From Burkholderia contaminans (lineage in GTDB: Bacteria > Pseudomonadota > Gammaproteobacteria > Burkholderiales > Burkholderiaceae), in the NCBI RefSeq assembly GCF_029633825.1, contig NZ_CP090643.1, positions 62,001 through 126,000 on the forward strand: 64,000 bases of DNA. Direction: 5' to 3'. Below the pieces are notes generated by a model. That model was not told the DNA's origin, ran no database searches, and saw nothing but the letters and a program-made list of their open reading frames with translations. Below are positions 32,816 to 41,474 of this stretch, in pieces. The translations under genes were made by a program, and so were the position numbers. The first letter of the stretch is position 1; every line of letters starts with the position of its first letter.

Positions 32816-33169
32816 ATGCGCCAACCTTTTCCTCCCTTGTCGCGCCGAGCACCCGCGAATCCCTATGCGGCGCGTGTCAGAGCGGTTCCCGTTTCAGCGA
32901 CAGCCTACGAAATCCGAATCGACGACGTCCTTCGATTCGTCCTCGAAGGTGACGATCAATGGCCCTCGCAGTGGCAGCTGTTCGCCGCAGTGAACGGATC
33001 ACGATCTGGCTCGTGCCTCGCATTAGAGTCGGAGCACTTTGACCTCCTCGACCAACTGGAACGAGGTTGGTACTGGATGCCCGCAGAACTCGTTGCGCCG
33101 GCACCGCGGTCGACCGGTAAGGCCGCGAAAGTAACGCGATACCCTCTACCGCTGTACCTGGCGGATTAG
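32816..33169 (+). CDS. Hypothetical protein
   Basis: A 117-residue basic protein (MRQPFPPLSRRAPANPYAAR). It is Pro/Arg-rich at the start, then alpha/beta with 'LRFVLEGDDQWPSQWQLFAA' and 'SEHFDLLDQLERGWYWMPAE'. GGAG lies rather far (13 bp) upstream. No leader hairpin. Family unknown. Confidence 0.55.
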   Translation: MRQPFPPLSRRAPANPYAARVRAVPVSATAYEIRIDDVLRFVLEGDDQWPSQWQLFAAVNGSRSGSCLALESEHFDLLDQLERGWYWMPAELVAPAPRSTGKAAKVTRYPLPLYLAD

Positions 33170-33176
33170 CGATGCT

Positions 33177-33638
33177 TCAAGGGAGCTCGTGCATACTCGC
33201 GTCGAGCTCGAGCGGGGCCGACGAATAGCCGTAGGTAGTTATCTGGCGCAGGTACTCCGGCAAGAACTGGTCGATCGAACCGGCACGCTCGTACTGATGG
33301 ACATGGCGGCACTCGTGCGTCAGCAAGCGGCGAGTGAGCTGCGTGGGGACGATGAAGATTGCATAGCCAAGCGTCAGGCCCGAGAGGCGGGAGCTCAACA
33401 GGCCTGTTCGAACCGCAATTTCTCGAAGAACAGGATCGGTCGGCATTGGCACTTCGTCGACCAGTACCAGGCGGACACGTTCTGGGGCCTCTACGCCAAC
33501 CTGGCTCGCGTCGACGAGTTCCGAAGGAGTAAGCCCGCGACCGGCGAGCAATCCCTTCTCGGCCACCTGTTTGGCCCACTGAACCGCCTTTGGCAGAATA
33601 TCTGCCACATTACCGCCTTGGCTTGGGTTGTCACTCAC
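33177..33638 (-). CDS. Putative zinc-peptidase-like protein (HEXXH-type motif)
   Basis: A 153-residue protein. Near the C-terminus 'RRLLTHECRHVHQYERAGSI' contains the zinc-binding pattern HExxH (HECRH), followed by Gln-Tyr-Glu as in several small 'HEhxH-h-Q' domains. Downstream 'LEYLRQ..TYGYSSAPLELDA' could supply a third ligand. A protease or an inactive relative is possible. It is the last gene of a three-gene operon and overlaps the preceding stop by four bases. Confidence 0.6.
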   Translation of the reverse strand: MSDNPSQGGNVADILPKAVQWAKQVAEKGLLAGRGLTPSELVDASQVGVEAPERVRLVLVDEVPMPTDPVLREIAVRTGLLSSRLSGLTLGYAIFIVPTQLTRRLLTHECRHVHQYERAGSIDQFLPEYLRQITTYGYSSAPLELDASMHELP

Positions 33639-33991
33639 GCTGGTCTTTCCTTCGACCGCTGGGGGATCAGTTCAGTCAGCCGAGCCTGGACCTGGTTCCG
33701 GTCCATCCCGTATGGGAAATGCGGGTTGTCGCTGTCCACCCCCTCCTGCAAGCATTCGAGAACCGCTGCGGGGTCTTTGGTTCGGTCTTTCAGCTTACAA
33801 GCCAGAGCAAGGCTGGCCAGCAACGCACGATCCCGATCGCCCATCTTTGCGAAGTCAGGCCAGACGATCTCAAGGCGCTGCCGGGCCGCTAGGCCATCGC
33901 TTCTGACGATCAAACGTGCCACCGATGACCCGAATCCGATCAGCACGATTGTGCCCACGGTGATAGAAATGGCGCGGCGCAAATCAAGCAT
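33635..33991 (-). CDS. Hypothetical protein with N-terminal membrane anchor
   Basis: A 118-residue protein. A membrane helix (AISITVGTIVLIGFGSSVA) near the start is followed by a helical soluble domain (WPDFAKMGDRDRALLASLAL). Middle gene of the 34288-33177 operon, starting three bases after the previous stop. Confidence 0.6.
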   Translation of the reverse strand: MLDLRRAISITVGTIVLIGFGSSVARLIVRSDGLAARQRLEIVWPDFAKMGDRDRALLASLALACKLKDRTKDPAAVLECLQEGVDSDNPHFPYGMDRNQVQARLTELIPQRSKERPA

Positions 33992-33994
33992 GCT

Positions 33995-34288
33995 CTACAC
34001 CTTCACGCCAGCAATCGCACCCATCGGAAACGTGTTGTCAATGACAGCGCGGGCCTCCTGTGGGGTGAAGCTGAAGTCGCTCAGAATGGTCTCCAAACCG
34101 TCGTCGGTCGGAACATCGGCGGTGACCCGCTCGAAGATGATCCCTTGTTTGCGCCCCCTCACCGCAACATCGGCAACAACAGCCGGCCAATCGGACACCT
34201 GGCGAGCCATTGTCGTCAAAGCGCCTTCGTTCAGGATCTGGACTCCGGCAGCTTTCATCTGGTCGAGGAAAGTTTCAAACGTTGGCAT
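33995..34288 (-). CDS. Hypothetical protein
   Basis: A 97-residue protein (MPTFETFLDQMKAAGVQILN) of alternating helices and strands, ending 'VIDNTFPMGAIAGVKV'. First gene of the operon with the anchored protein and the peptidase-like protein. The leader holds the hairpin GCGGCC-CCGGTC-GGCCGC about 30 bp upstream but no clear SD-pairing stem. Confidence 0.6.
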   Translation of the reverse strand: MPTFETFLDQMKAAGVQILNEGALTTMARQVSDWPAVVADVAVRGRKQGIIFERVTADVPTDDGLETILSDFSFTPQEARAVIDNTFPMGAIAGVKV

Positions 34289-34539
34289 CGTGATACGTCC
34301 CTAGATGAATGGAATGGTGGCGGCCGACCGGGGCCGCTGAGCAATTGTCGTACACGGGTCGTGAAAGTCAAACCGCGAATCGAACCACCGAAAAGGTCCT
34401 TTTCGTTGCGATGGCCAACCTGTGCGCAGCGCGGCAGCGTACCTCAAGGTCGCCCGCTGCCCGTCCGCATGGACGAGTAGCAGGCTTCCTCTCAATGTTT
34501 GCTGCAAAGCAGACAAGGAGCATTTCAGCTGCCGGCGAT

Positions 34540-34833
34540 TCACTTACCCTCGTCGGCAGCCGGGGTCCTCGACGCATACTCCACGGTCAGCCTCTCGTTC
34601 GCGGCGACGAGGAAATCCGCCTCGGCAATTGAGAGTCCGTACTCGCTCGGATCTGCATGACCGGTCATCCCGACGTCGTAATACGGAGCAGTGATAAGAA
34701 CTCCGTCATGAACAATTCCGATTTGAGGATGGCCCTCTGCTGAGGTGTCGACCTCGAGGCGTCCACGAAGTGAGCCAGGAACTTCCGGCAGATCAAGGTC
34801 GCTGATGGAAACGGTCGGTGATTGTTGATGCAT
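34540..34833 (-). CDS. Hypothetical protein, paralogue of 34967-35230
   Basis: A 97-residue protein. 'LRGRLEVDTSAEGHPQIGIV' and 'APYYDVGMTGHADPSEYGLS' align along their whole length with the neighbour 'LQGRVFVDSLVCGFPQLGIL...APSFDVTDPGGVDPIEFNLC'. Both end 'FLVAANERLTVEYAS' / 'FIAATNDRLTTIYAA'. Tandem duplication followed by divergence is likely. An imperfect ACCTT/AAGGT stem surrounds the leader. Confidence 0.65.
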   Translation of the reverse strand: MHQQSPTVSISDLDLPEVPGSLRGRLEVDTSAEGHPQIGIVHDGVLITAPYYDVGMTGHADPSEYGLSIAEADFLVAANERLTVEYASRTPAADEGK

Positions 34834-34966
34834 GATTTACCTTCCTTTTCATATGGAATCGTGGCTGGACAAGGTGTGGCACCAAGGGCGCAAGTACGTG
34901 CTCAAGGTGCCCACCCAACCACGTTGGTTCACCGCCAGCCCTATCGTGCCGGCGGTGGGATTTTCT

Positions 34967-35230
34967 CTATGTCGCCGCGTAGATCGTTGTGAGCCTATCG
35001 TTCGTCGCCGCGATGAACCGCACTTCTTCGGGACACAGGTTGAACTCAATGGGGTCGACGCCGCCAGGGTCCGTGACGTCGAAGGACGGTGCGGTAAATG
35101 TTCGACCCTGGTGCAAGATGCCGAGTTGCGGAAAGCCGCAAACAAGCGAGTCTACGAACACGCGCCCCTGCAGGGTAACGGGCATGCTGGCGCGAATCGT
35201 TTCAAGGTCGTCCGCCGAGATGTTCTTCAT
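34967..35230 (-). CDS. Hypothetical protein, paralogue of 34540-34833
   Basis: An 87-residue protein starting at MKNISADDLETIRASMPVTL. The start overlaps the stop of a 14-codon upstream frame (ATGA), so its translation is probably coupled to that peptide. Small beta-rich fold shared with the next gene. Confidence 0.65.
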   Translation of the reverse strand: MKNISADDLETIRASMPVTLQGRVFVDSLVCGFPQLGILHQGRTFTAPSFDVTDPGGVDPIEFNLCPEEVRFIAATNDRLTTIYAAT

Positions 35231-35271
35231 GCGGATACCCCGCGCTCGCCGGTTTTCAAGTTGCGAATCAT
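35227..35271 (-). CDS. 14-aa leader peptide
   Basis: ATG preceded by GGAGG at ideal spacing encodes MIRNLKTGERGVSA and ends in TGA overlapping the next ATG. The downstream gene lacks a ribosome-binding site of its own, so the peptide frame likely delivers ribosomes to it. Confidence 0.5.
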   Translation of the reverse strand: MIRNLKTGERGVSA

Positions 35272-35450
35272 AAGTACCTCCAGTGCTTGCTAAATGGCTG
35301 TGGATCGAAGGGAACCCTGTGTCGAGGCTCCTGCAACGCGTCACCTGAGACGGTGACGAAAGCGCGCCGCCGGTCAAGGCGGCCGCCAACGGACCGATTC
35401 GTGTGGCATGTCGCGGGAGACGTATTACCGGTGTTGGTCCGAGCAGGCGA

Positions 35451-35906
35451 CTAGAACAAGCTCTGCTGCATACGCTCGACAGGCCACCCGTACCGCTTGA
35501 AGGCTTCCTGTATGCGTGGGCTTTCGAGATGCGACCTCAACTGCTCAATTACTGCTTCTGCGTCCCCCATTTCAAAGACGCTATCGAACTCGCGCTCCCC
35601 AAACCCAAATATGGTGAAGAACTGATACCCGGGTCGGAAAATGCCGGCTTCGAAGAGGCGCCGTGCACAATCCACGCGATCGTCAAAGCTGGACGCCCTT
35701 CGTATGCGGGGGGCGTAGTAGTACAGCCAACATCCAAGGTCGAAATGCTCGCGGGCGGCGTCAAGCTCGTTTGCTTCTTCCCGCCAGTCCAGTAACAGAT
35801 CTTTCCGCGTCGCCGTGGCGCGTACATCGGTGGCGTCCATCGCCAGTTGGTTTCGTTGGTGAGACGAGATCGGCGCGTGCGTTTGGTGGATCGGGTTTCG
35901 CTTCAT
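35451..35906 (-). CDS. Hypothetical cassette protein
   Basis: A 151-residue, mostly helical protein (MKRNPIHQTHAPISSHQRNQ). 'WLYYYAPRIRRASSFDDRVD' and 'FGFGEREFDSVFEMGDAEAV' are notable. The start is fixed by its leader hairpin. It lies downstream of the broken methyltransferase gene and may depend on read-through from the IS side. Family unknown. Confidence 0.65.
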   Translation of the reverse strand: MKRNPIHQTHAPISSHQRNQLAMDATDVRATATRKDLLLDWREEANELDAAREHFDLGCWLYYYAPRIRRASSFDDRVDCARRLFEAGIFRPGYQFFTIFGFGEREFDSVFEMGDAEAVIEQLRSHLESPRIQEAFKRYGWPVERMQQSLF

Positions 35907-35912
35907 TGATGA

Positions 35913-35948
35913 CTTCCTCTCTTTGCCCGATGGGCTGTGACAAGGAAG
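35913..35948 (-). promoter_or_regulatory. SD-sequestering leader hairpin
   Basis: CTTCC/GGAAG outer stem around GCCC-ATC-GGGC. A further stem GGTTCTGC/GCAGAGCC lies about 20 bp upstream. Confidence 0.68.
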
Positions 35949-36054
35949 GGAGCTATCGGCTCTGCGGGACCACATGCCCAGCAGAACCTTGCGTGGAAGT
36001 TCCGCCGTCGCTCTTGCGAGCGAGGCGGGTTCCACTTTCGTTAGATGTACTCGA

Positions 36055-36883
36055 CTACGCGGACACCGTCTCCCCTCGCACGAAAGCCGAGAAGGTTACG
36101 GACGCCGCTTTCTTCAATACTTGCATCGAGCGACCAAGTGCATGAAACACGGAGACGAACGGCGGAACACTTACCGCCTGGCCGCAGACCTCATGGCCAA
36201 AGGTCTGCGTTACGTCCTTCACCAGATCTTCCCAGATTCCCTTGCAGCGAGCATGCTCCCTTACTGTCGGAATCCGCAGGAGATCGGAGGATGTCGGATG
36301 CTGAATGAAAGTCCCCGTGCTCTGCCGCTTCGCGAGCGTCTTGTTGAGTGTCGGGACCCTTGTCGATTCGTCGGTGACGATCGTCATCTTGAACCCCTTC
36401 CCTTCGGCCGCGTCCCGCTCTTGCTTCGCCTTGAGGTAGAGCAGCGGAGACCAGCACTTGTCATCGAGCGCGACGACATCCATGACTTCGCCGAGCTTTC
36501 GCGTTCGAGGTTCCGGACGTTCGACGTGGTCGAACGAGAACTCGATCCCGTGCGTAACGGCGACGATGCACATCCGCTCTCGATGCTCGAGCATGTTCCA
36601 CTCCGCCGCGTTGAGTACGGTTTCGTGGATAACGTACCCGAGATCCCGCAGCATCGAACGTGCGATCGCGGCAGATGCGGTATTCAGCCAGCCAGGCACA
36701 CACTCGATTACGACAAATGCCGGAGACGTATGCGCGACGGCCGCCAGGAACGGGACGACGAGGTGCCCAACGTCCGGATGTGACTCGGGGAAGAGAAGCT
36801 TGCGCTTTGTTCGTCCTGCGTTCGACGCCCCACTGCACGGGATCCCGATCACCAGGCCGTCGAGCTTCGGGAGTTGGGACATC
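36055..36883 (-). pseudogene. DNA cytosine-C5 methyltransferase, 3' fragment
   Basis: Reads from the IS target site as MSQLPKLDGLVIGIPCSGAS... It holds catalytic motif IV as IPCSG (Pro-Cys), motif VI as IECV, motif VIII as 'EHRERMCIVAV' and the C-terminal motif 'VCGQAVSVPPFVSVFHALGR'. The N-terminal motif I lies in the 39581-40199 fragment. A start at the ATG inside the target duplication is possible but would lack the AdoMet-binding motif. Confidence 0.85.
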
Positions 36884-36981
36884 TGCGGATTTCGGTGATG
36901 GTGATCAGGCGTTTCGGCGAACGTGATCAGTTTGGAAGGTGGTGTTGCGCGGTCAATGGATTATAGCGAAGGTGATCACGA

Positions 36982-37731
36982 TCAGGATGCGGAGGACTGC
37001 TTGGCGTTGGTCTTTCGCATCGACTCGCCCTTCAACGGCAGCTTGTGGGCCTGATGGACGAGCCGGTCGAGGATCGCGTCGGCGAGCGTCGGGTCCTGAA
37101 GCCAAGCGTGCCAGTGTTCCAATGGCAGTTGGCTGGTAATGATCGTGGAGCGCGTGCCAACGCGATCGTCGAGCACTTCGAGCAGATCGTTTCGGGCACC
37201 CTGATCGAGATCCTGCAGCCCCCAGTCGTCGAGCAGCAGGACGTCCATCTTGGCGAGCTGCGCGAGCCGCCGCGTGAAGCTGCCGTCGCCGTGAGCGATC
37301 TTCAATTCCTCGAACAGCCGGGCAACGCGGACGTACATCACGGAGAAGCCTTGTCGGCAGGCCTGCTGACCGAACGCGCACGCAATCCACGTCTTGCCTG
37401 CGCCGGTCGGCCCCGTCAGGATGAGGTTCTGCGCGTTACGGATCCAGTCGCAACCGGCAAGTGCGGCGACGACGCTCTTGTCGATGCCGCGGCTCTGCCG
37501 GTATTCGATGTCCTCAATGCAGGCCTGGGGATTCTTGAGTTTCGCAGACTTCAGCAGCCGTTCGAGCCGCCGGGTATCGCGCCAGGCGAGCTCGCGCTCG
37601 ACGACCATGCCGAAGCGCTCTTCGAACGACAGGCTGGTGCTGGCGGTCAACGCCGTTTGTTCCTCGAACGCGCGGGCCATGCCGTCGAGCTTCAGGGACT
37701 TGAGCTGGGTTAAGGTTTGCTGCATCAACAT
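36982..37731 (-). CDS. istB: IstB, IS21-family helper ATPase
   Basis: A 249-residue AAA+ protein with Walker A '[10 protein letters not shown]' and Walker B 'DVLLLDDWG'. IstB assembles on DNA and directs IstA to targets. It follows istA with 15 bp between them. Complete, apparently functional. Confidence 0.95.
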   Translation of the reverse strand: MLMQQTLTQLKSLKLDGMARAFEEQTALTASTSLSFEERFGMVVERELAWRDTRRLERLLKSAKLKNPQACIEDIEYRQSRGIDKSVVAALAGCDWIRNAQNLILTGPTGAGKTWIACAFGQQACRQGFSVMYVRVARLFEELKIAHGDGSFTRRLAQLAKMDVLLLDDWGLQDLDQGARNDLLEVLDDRVGTRSTIITSQLPLEHWHAWLQDPTLADAILDRLVHQAHKLPLKGESMRKTNAKQSSAS

Positions 37732-37746
37732 TGCGACCTCCTTGGG

Positions 37747-39300
37747 TCAGTGGTAATACTCGGGCCCGCGCACGTTCTCGTGATCGGGCGAATGCCATTC
37801 GGCGGGCGGAATCGGGAGCATCGGCTGTCGGTCCAGGCCGGATTCGAGGATCGACAGCACGGAGCGGCGGGTCGGTGAGCCGATCACGAGCGCCCGCTGG
37901 CAGGCGGCTTCCAGCCGTTCCTTGCCGTACTTGCGCGAGAGCGACAGCAGTCCGAGACAGGCACGGTACCCCATCTCGGGATGGGGCCGGTTGGTCAACA
38001 GATGTTTGACGATCGCCTCGGCACCGGGACCGACCGAGGCGCCCCAGTTCAACAACCGGCCTGGCGTCCATTCCATGTGGGCGCGGTGCGCCGCCGGCAT
38101 ATGCTCAGGCAACGTCGTATGCTTGTTCCGGAGTCGGCTGCGGGCGTGGGCGGCAACGCGCTTGCCGCGGTGCAAGATCTCGACGCCGTGGCGCGTCACG
38201 CGGGCATAGACTTCCTGGCGCACGAGGCTGTGCGGGACGCTGTAATAGTGGTGATCGACTTCGACGTGGTAGTCGATGTTGACGCGGCACTTCACGAAGG
38301 TCGCGATCTCGTATCGGCGTGTCGGCAACGGGCGCAGCGCCGGGCGGTCTAGCCGCTCGAACCATTCGCGGCGGTTGCCGTCGAGCTTCTTGAACGGACG
38401 CCGGTTCAGGTCGGTGATCAGCTTGCCGATCGCCTTGTTCAGCTCGGCCAGGCTGTAGAAGCGGTGGTTGCGCAGCCGTGCGAGGATCCAGCGCTCGACG
38501 ATCTGCACGCCGACCTCGACCTTCGCCTTGTCCTGCGGCTTGCGCGGCCGCGCCGGCAACATGGCGGTCGCGTAGTGGTTCACGAAGTCCTGCGTGGTGT
38601 TGCCCAGCACCGGTTCGTACCGGTCCGCCTTGGCGATCAATGCCTTGGGGTTGTCGGGCACCAGCAGCTCGGGGACACCGCCGTAGAATTCCAACGCGTC
38701 GATCAGGCTGCCGATCCAGTCGGGCATGGCCTCCGAACGCGTCGCACATGCATAGGTGTAGTTCGAGGCGCCGAGGACGGCCACGAACACGTGAGCCTTG
38801 AACGCGATGCCGCCGTCGCGACCGAGGATCGGCACAGTTTGCCCGGCGAAGTCGGCGAACAGCTTCTCGCCGGCGCGGTGTTGCTGGCGCATCGAGCGCT
38901 TCAGCGCCGCAGCCCAGTCCTTGTACCGCTGGCAGAACTGCGTATAGCGATAGGTGCGTTGGCCTGGGTGAGCCTCGACGTACTCCTCCCAGAGCAGTTG
39001 CAGCGTCACGCCCTTGCGGCGCAGGTCGCGGTGCATCGCCGCGTAATCCGGTTCGACCCGGCGGGTCGGGACCGCGGTTTCCTCCGGCAGGTCCAACCTG
39101 ATCTCGAGCTCGTCGTCGGCGAGCGGTTCGACGGTAGCCCAGTCGAGGCCCGCCGCGCTCGCGCGGGCGGCGTATGCCGAGATGGCGCCGACGCTGATGC
39201 CGATCGCGCGGCTGATCTGGCGGTGCGACAGGCCGCACGCCCACTTCAGCCGCAGTACTTCCTTCAGTTTGCGCATGCTCATCCGATGTGCCGGCATCAA
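37747..39300 (-). CDS. istA: IstA, IS21-family DDE transposase
   Basis: A 517-residue transposase. An N-terminal helix-turn-helix (LSHRQISRAIGISVGAISAY) is followed by an RNase H-fold catalytic core starting around 'GEKLFADFAGQTVPIL' (first Asp) and a basic C-terminal region. Frame intact, upstream of istB as in all IS21 elements. Confidence 0.95.
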   Translation of the reverse strand: MMPAHRMSMRKLKEVLRLKWACGLSHRQISRAIGISVGAISAYAARASAAGLDWATVEPLADDELEIRLDLPEETAVPTRRVEPDYAAMHRDLRRKGVTLQLLWEEYVEAHPGQRTYRYTQFCQRYKDWAAALKRSMRQQHRAGEKLFADFAGQTVPILGRDGGIAFKAHVFVAVLGASNYTYACATRSEAMPDWIGSLIDALEFYGGVPELLVPDNPKALIAKADRYEPVLGNTTQDFVNHYATAMLPARPRKPQDKAKVEVGVQIVERWILARLRNHRFYSLAELNKAIGKLITDLNRRPFKKLDGNRREWFERLDRPALRPLPTRRYEIATFVKCRVNIDYHVEVDHHYYSVPHSLVRQEVYARVTRHGVEILHRGKRVAAHARSRLRNKHTTLPEHMPAAHRAHMEWTPGRLLNWGASVGPGAEAIVKHLLTNRPHPEMGYRACLGLLSLSRKYGKERLEAACQRALVIGSPTRRSVLSILESGLDRQPMLPIPPAEWHSPDHENVRGPEYYH

Positions 39301-39339
39301 CCTGTCCCCTAAAAAGGATCAAGGCTAACGCCCGTCGTT

Positions 39340-39580
39340 GATCACATGCGCAACACCACCGCCGAGCCGGAACGGCTATCCCGTTTCGGTCGCGTGATCA
39401 GCTGTTTCGGTTCGCTGATCACTCATTCCGGGAACGTGATCACCCGCTTCGGCAAGATGATCGCTCGTTTCGGAAACCGGTGATAAGTGATCACCTTCGA
39501 CCGAAACGACCGATCACCATCAATCGGAACCACTGATCACGTTCAACCGAAATCGCTGATCACGCTCGCCGAAATACGCA
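39340..39580. repeat. Array of IstA-binding-type repeats at the IS right end
   Basis: About seven imperfect copies pair TTTCGG- or CCGAAA-like blocks with GTGATCA or CTGATCA at 20-30 bp spacing, in both orientations. Two similar copies occur at the left end (36890-36930). IS21 elements carry such multiple terminal repeats for transposase binding. Confidence 0.75.
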
Positions 39581-40199
39581 GGGACATCACCCAACCATCA
39601 AACACGACCTCTTGCATGGGCGCAGTTAGCAGCACTGTTTCTGCGTCGAAGACCGGGTTGTGCGCGAGTGCGTGCTCCATGCAATCCTCACGGATCTCAT
39701 TCGCGATCGCGAGGCGAGTTCGGATCCCCGCTTCCGCCAACCCGGTATGGGCGGCCCGATCGAGAATTCCGATTCCCGATGAGAACGAGCCCATCAACAG
39801 CGGCTCGTCACCCTTGAGCTTCTCCCGTAACCGGTCGACACGTTCCTTCGCCCGGACCTCGGACGCGACAGGCAGCACGAAGATGCGGCGCATCTGAACG
39901 ACGATCCGCACCGCGGCGAGCCCCATCCGAACGAAGATCCCAAGAAGGCTTTCGTTCTGAATGTCGATAACCGGCACCTCCCGATCGCCCACAACCTTTT
40001 TCGATACCACACGCGTGCCTTGTTCGTTCGCTTCGAGCGTGAGCATGCACTTCTTCTCGTCCAGGGTAACGCTTATCTTCATCCCGGGCTGAAACCCTGC
40101 GCGACTTGCTTGTCCTCCTTCGATCCACAGGCGGGGCGTGCCCTTGTTGCTCCCTAGCTTGCGGATCTCCACCCCTCGAAGCGGCGTTTTGTCTTTCAT
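39581..40199 (-). pseudogene. DNA cytosine-C5 methyltransferase, 5' fragment
   Basis: It starts at MKDKTPLRGVEIRKLGSNKG, fixed by the leader hairpin. The first ~60 residues ('PRLWIEGGQASRAGFQPGMK') look like a SymE/AbrB-type beta domain. AdoMet motif I is 'LLMGSFSSGIGILDRAA'. The last in-gene residues are '...EVVFDGWVMS'; the following codons come from the IS end. Joined to 36055-36883 it gives a 479-residue enzyme. The SymE-like domain fused to a C5 methyltransferase is unusual. Confidence 0.85.
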
Positions 40200-40206
40200 A
40201 GGTTCT

Positions 40207-40238
40207 CTCCTTAGTGCCCTATCGGACGGATAAAGGAG
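40207..40238 (-). promoter_or_regulatory. SD-sequestering leader hairpin
   Basis: Outer stem CTCCTT/AAGGAG, inner stem GTCC-GATA-GGGC (one G-T pair). Preceded by a strong TTCAGCCGGCG/CGCCGGCTGAG hairpin. Confidence 0.72.
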
Positions 40239-40346
40239 CGAGCGAAGCTCAGCCGGCGTCACTCTCGCCGGCTGAACGTGCGACCACTCGCCACCCCATG
40301 CGAGGGGTGACGACGGACGCTTCAGTTGTGGGTCATTCGGTCCGCA

Positions 40347-40904
40347 CTAGGCGGCAGCAGGAAGTCCAGCCACACGCCTTTCGAGCGCCTCGATCTTCTC
40401 AAGACAATCGCTCACGCCGTAGAAAACTGCCTTTTCGAGAGCGGCGTCGTCAACCAGAGGAATGTCGATGGTGTGCCTCGTGTTGTCGGCATCGTTGACG
40501 TAGGCGCCCAGACGCTTGAAGCGCCCCTCGGGTCCGAGGACGTCATAGAGCATCAGGCGAATGCTTGCCTTTCCGTCGTGACGCACGAGTCGCAACTGAA
40601 CGGACGAATCGACTGTCGGGCGTTCGTAACCGATCGGCTGATTCGCCGTTGCCCACAAGACGAACCGAGTGCTCAAGTCATGGTTCAGCATCACGGGCAC
40701 GAGGCTGCCGTCGAGGCGCACGAAGTGTGAGTAATCGATACCCTGCCCGGCAAACTTCACGCCGCGAAGGTGACCGTACGCTTGTTGCACGTGCGCTCGA
40801 TAGGCCTTGATCGTGGGAACTGCCGGCGCGGCTTCGGCGCTCAGATGCCATGTCTCGTCGATGCAGTGCGCGAGAGTCGAATTGATGATGGGATTTCGGG
40901 TCAA
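40347..40904 (-). CDS. Hypothetical cassette protein, TTG start
   Basis: A 185-residue protein. The leader hairpin ends in AAGGAG seven bases before a TTG (LTRNPIINSTLAHCIDETWH), which I take as the start in place of the GTG within the hairpin. The beta-rich middle is 'YSHFVRLDGSLVPVMLNHDL' and the C-terminal helix 'YGVSDCLEKIEALERRVAG' suggests a coiled coil. Family unknown. Confidence 0.65.
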   Translation of the reverse strand: MTRNPIINSTLAHCIDETWHLSAEAAPAVPTIKAYRAHVQQAYGHLRGVKFAGQGIDYSHFVRLDGSLVPVMLNHDLSTRFVLWATANQPIGYERPTVDSSVQLRLVRHDGKASIRLMLYDVLGPEGRFKRLGAYVNDADNTRHTIDIPLVDDAALEKAVFYGVSDCLEKIEALERRVAGLPAAA

Positions 40905-40910
40905 GATTTT

Positions 40911-40946
40911 CTCCTTAGATGCCACTTGGGGCTGGTCACAAAGGAG
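40911..40946 (-). promoter_or_regulatory. SD-sequestering leader hairpin
   Basis: Outer stem CTCCTT/AAGGAG, inner GCCCC-AAGT-GGC. Upstream hairpin GTTCACCCGG/CCGGCTGAAC (one mismatch) follows the tandem pattern. Confidence 0.72.
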
Positions 40947-41027
40947 ATGCAGTTCAGCCGGACGCGAGGCCGGGTGAACAAAATGAGGTATCGCCAGCCC
41001 GTATCGGGCCGGCGTCTGTTGCGTTGG

Positions 41028-41327
41028 TTAGGATGTTGAACTCGACTGATCTGAGTTCCAGTTCTCGATGCTCGCCCCATCCGGCGTCACACCCGGATCC
41101 AAGATCAGGAGCGCGCACTGGCCGAGGCTGACTCGTGCCGGGTCGCGATACTCGGCAGCATGCCCTTTCTGGAGGCCGTCCTTGAGCCCTCTTCTGTAGG
41201 CCGCGTTTCGAAAGGCGATCGGATCGTGCACGACAAGGTGGAACGTGACACGAATGGCCGTACGAGTCTCGTGCGATGAGACCGCCCCGCCGCGCTCGGC
41301 GCGGGTTGGTTTGCTCTTGACGTCCAT
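41028..41327 (-). CDS. Hypothetical cassette protein
   Basis: A 99-residue basic protein (MDVKSKPTRAERGGAVSSHE). 'IRVTFHLVVHDPIAFRNAAY' and 'ALLILDPGVTPDGASIENWN' give a strand-helix-strand pattern. The leader hairpin GCCC-TTCCT-GGGC has only a weak outer stem. Family unknown. Confidence 0.58.
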   Translation of the reverse strand: MDVKSKPTRAERGGAVSSHETRTAIRVTFHLVVHDPIAFRNAAYRRGLKDGLQKGHAAEYRDPARVSLGQCALLILDPGVTPDGASIENWNSDQSSSTS

Positions 41328-41333
41328 GTGATT

Positions 41334-41360
41334 CTCCGCGATGCCCAGGAAGGGCTGTTG
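41334..41360 (-). promoter_or_regulatory. Leader hairpin (inner stem only)
   Basis: GCCC-TTCCT-GGGC inner stem, 9 bp before GGAG. Outer pairing is poor. Confidence 0.4.
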
Positions 41361-41474
41361 ACAAACCGCGGCACCACTCGGCAAGGCATTGCCTGGCGGA
41401 GCGTTTGAGGCCGCCAGTCTGTCGTCGGAATCGCGGGCCCTAGCGCTCGTATCTTGACCTTCTCTGAAATGCCG

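Larger units (their letters stand above)
36884..39580 (-). mobile_element. IS21-family insertion sequence (2,697 bp)
   Basis: It contains istA and istB. The ends read TGCGGATTTCGGTGATGGTG (left) and, inverted, TGCGTATTTCGGCGAGCGTG (right). An 8-bp direct repeat GGGACATC (36876-36883 and 39581-39588) flanks it exactly. Removing the element and one repeat restores a 479-codon methyltransferase frame. Confidence 0.93.

Noticed and set aside
38105..39322. A 405-codon frame antiparallel or overlapping with istA
   Set aside because: Arg/Pro-rich out-of-frame reading of istA.
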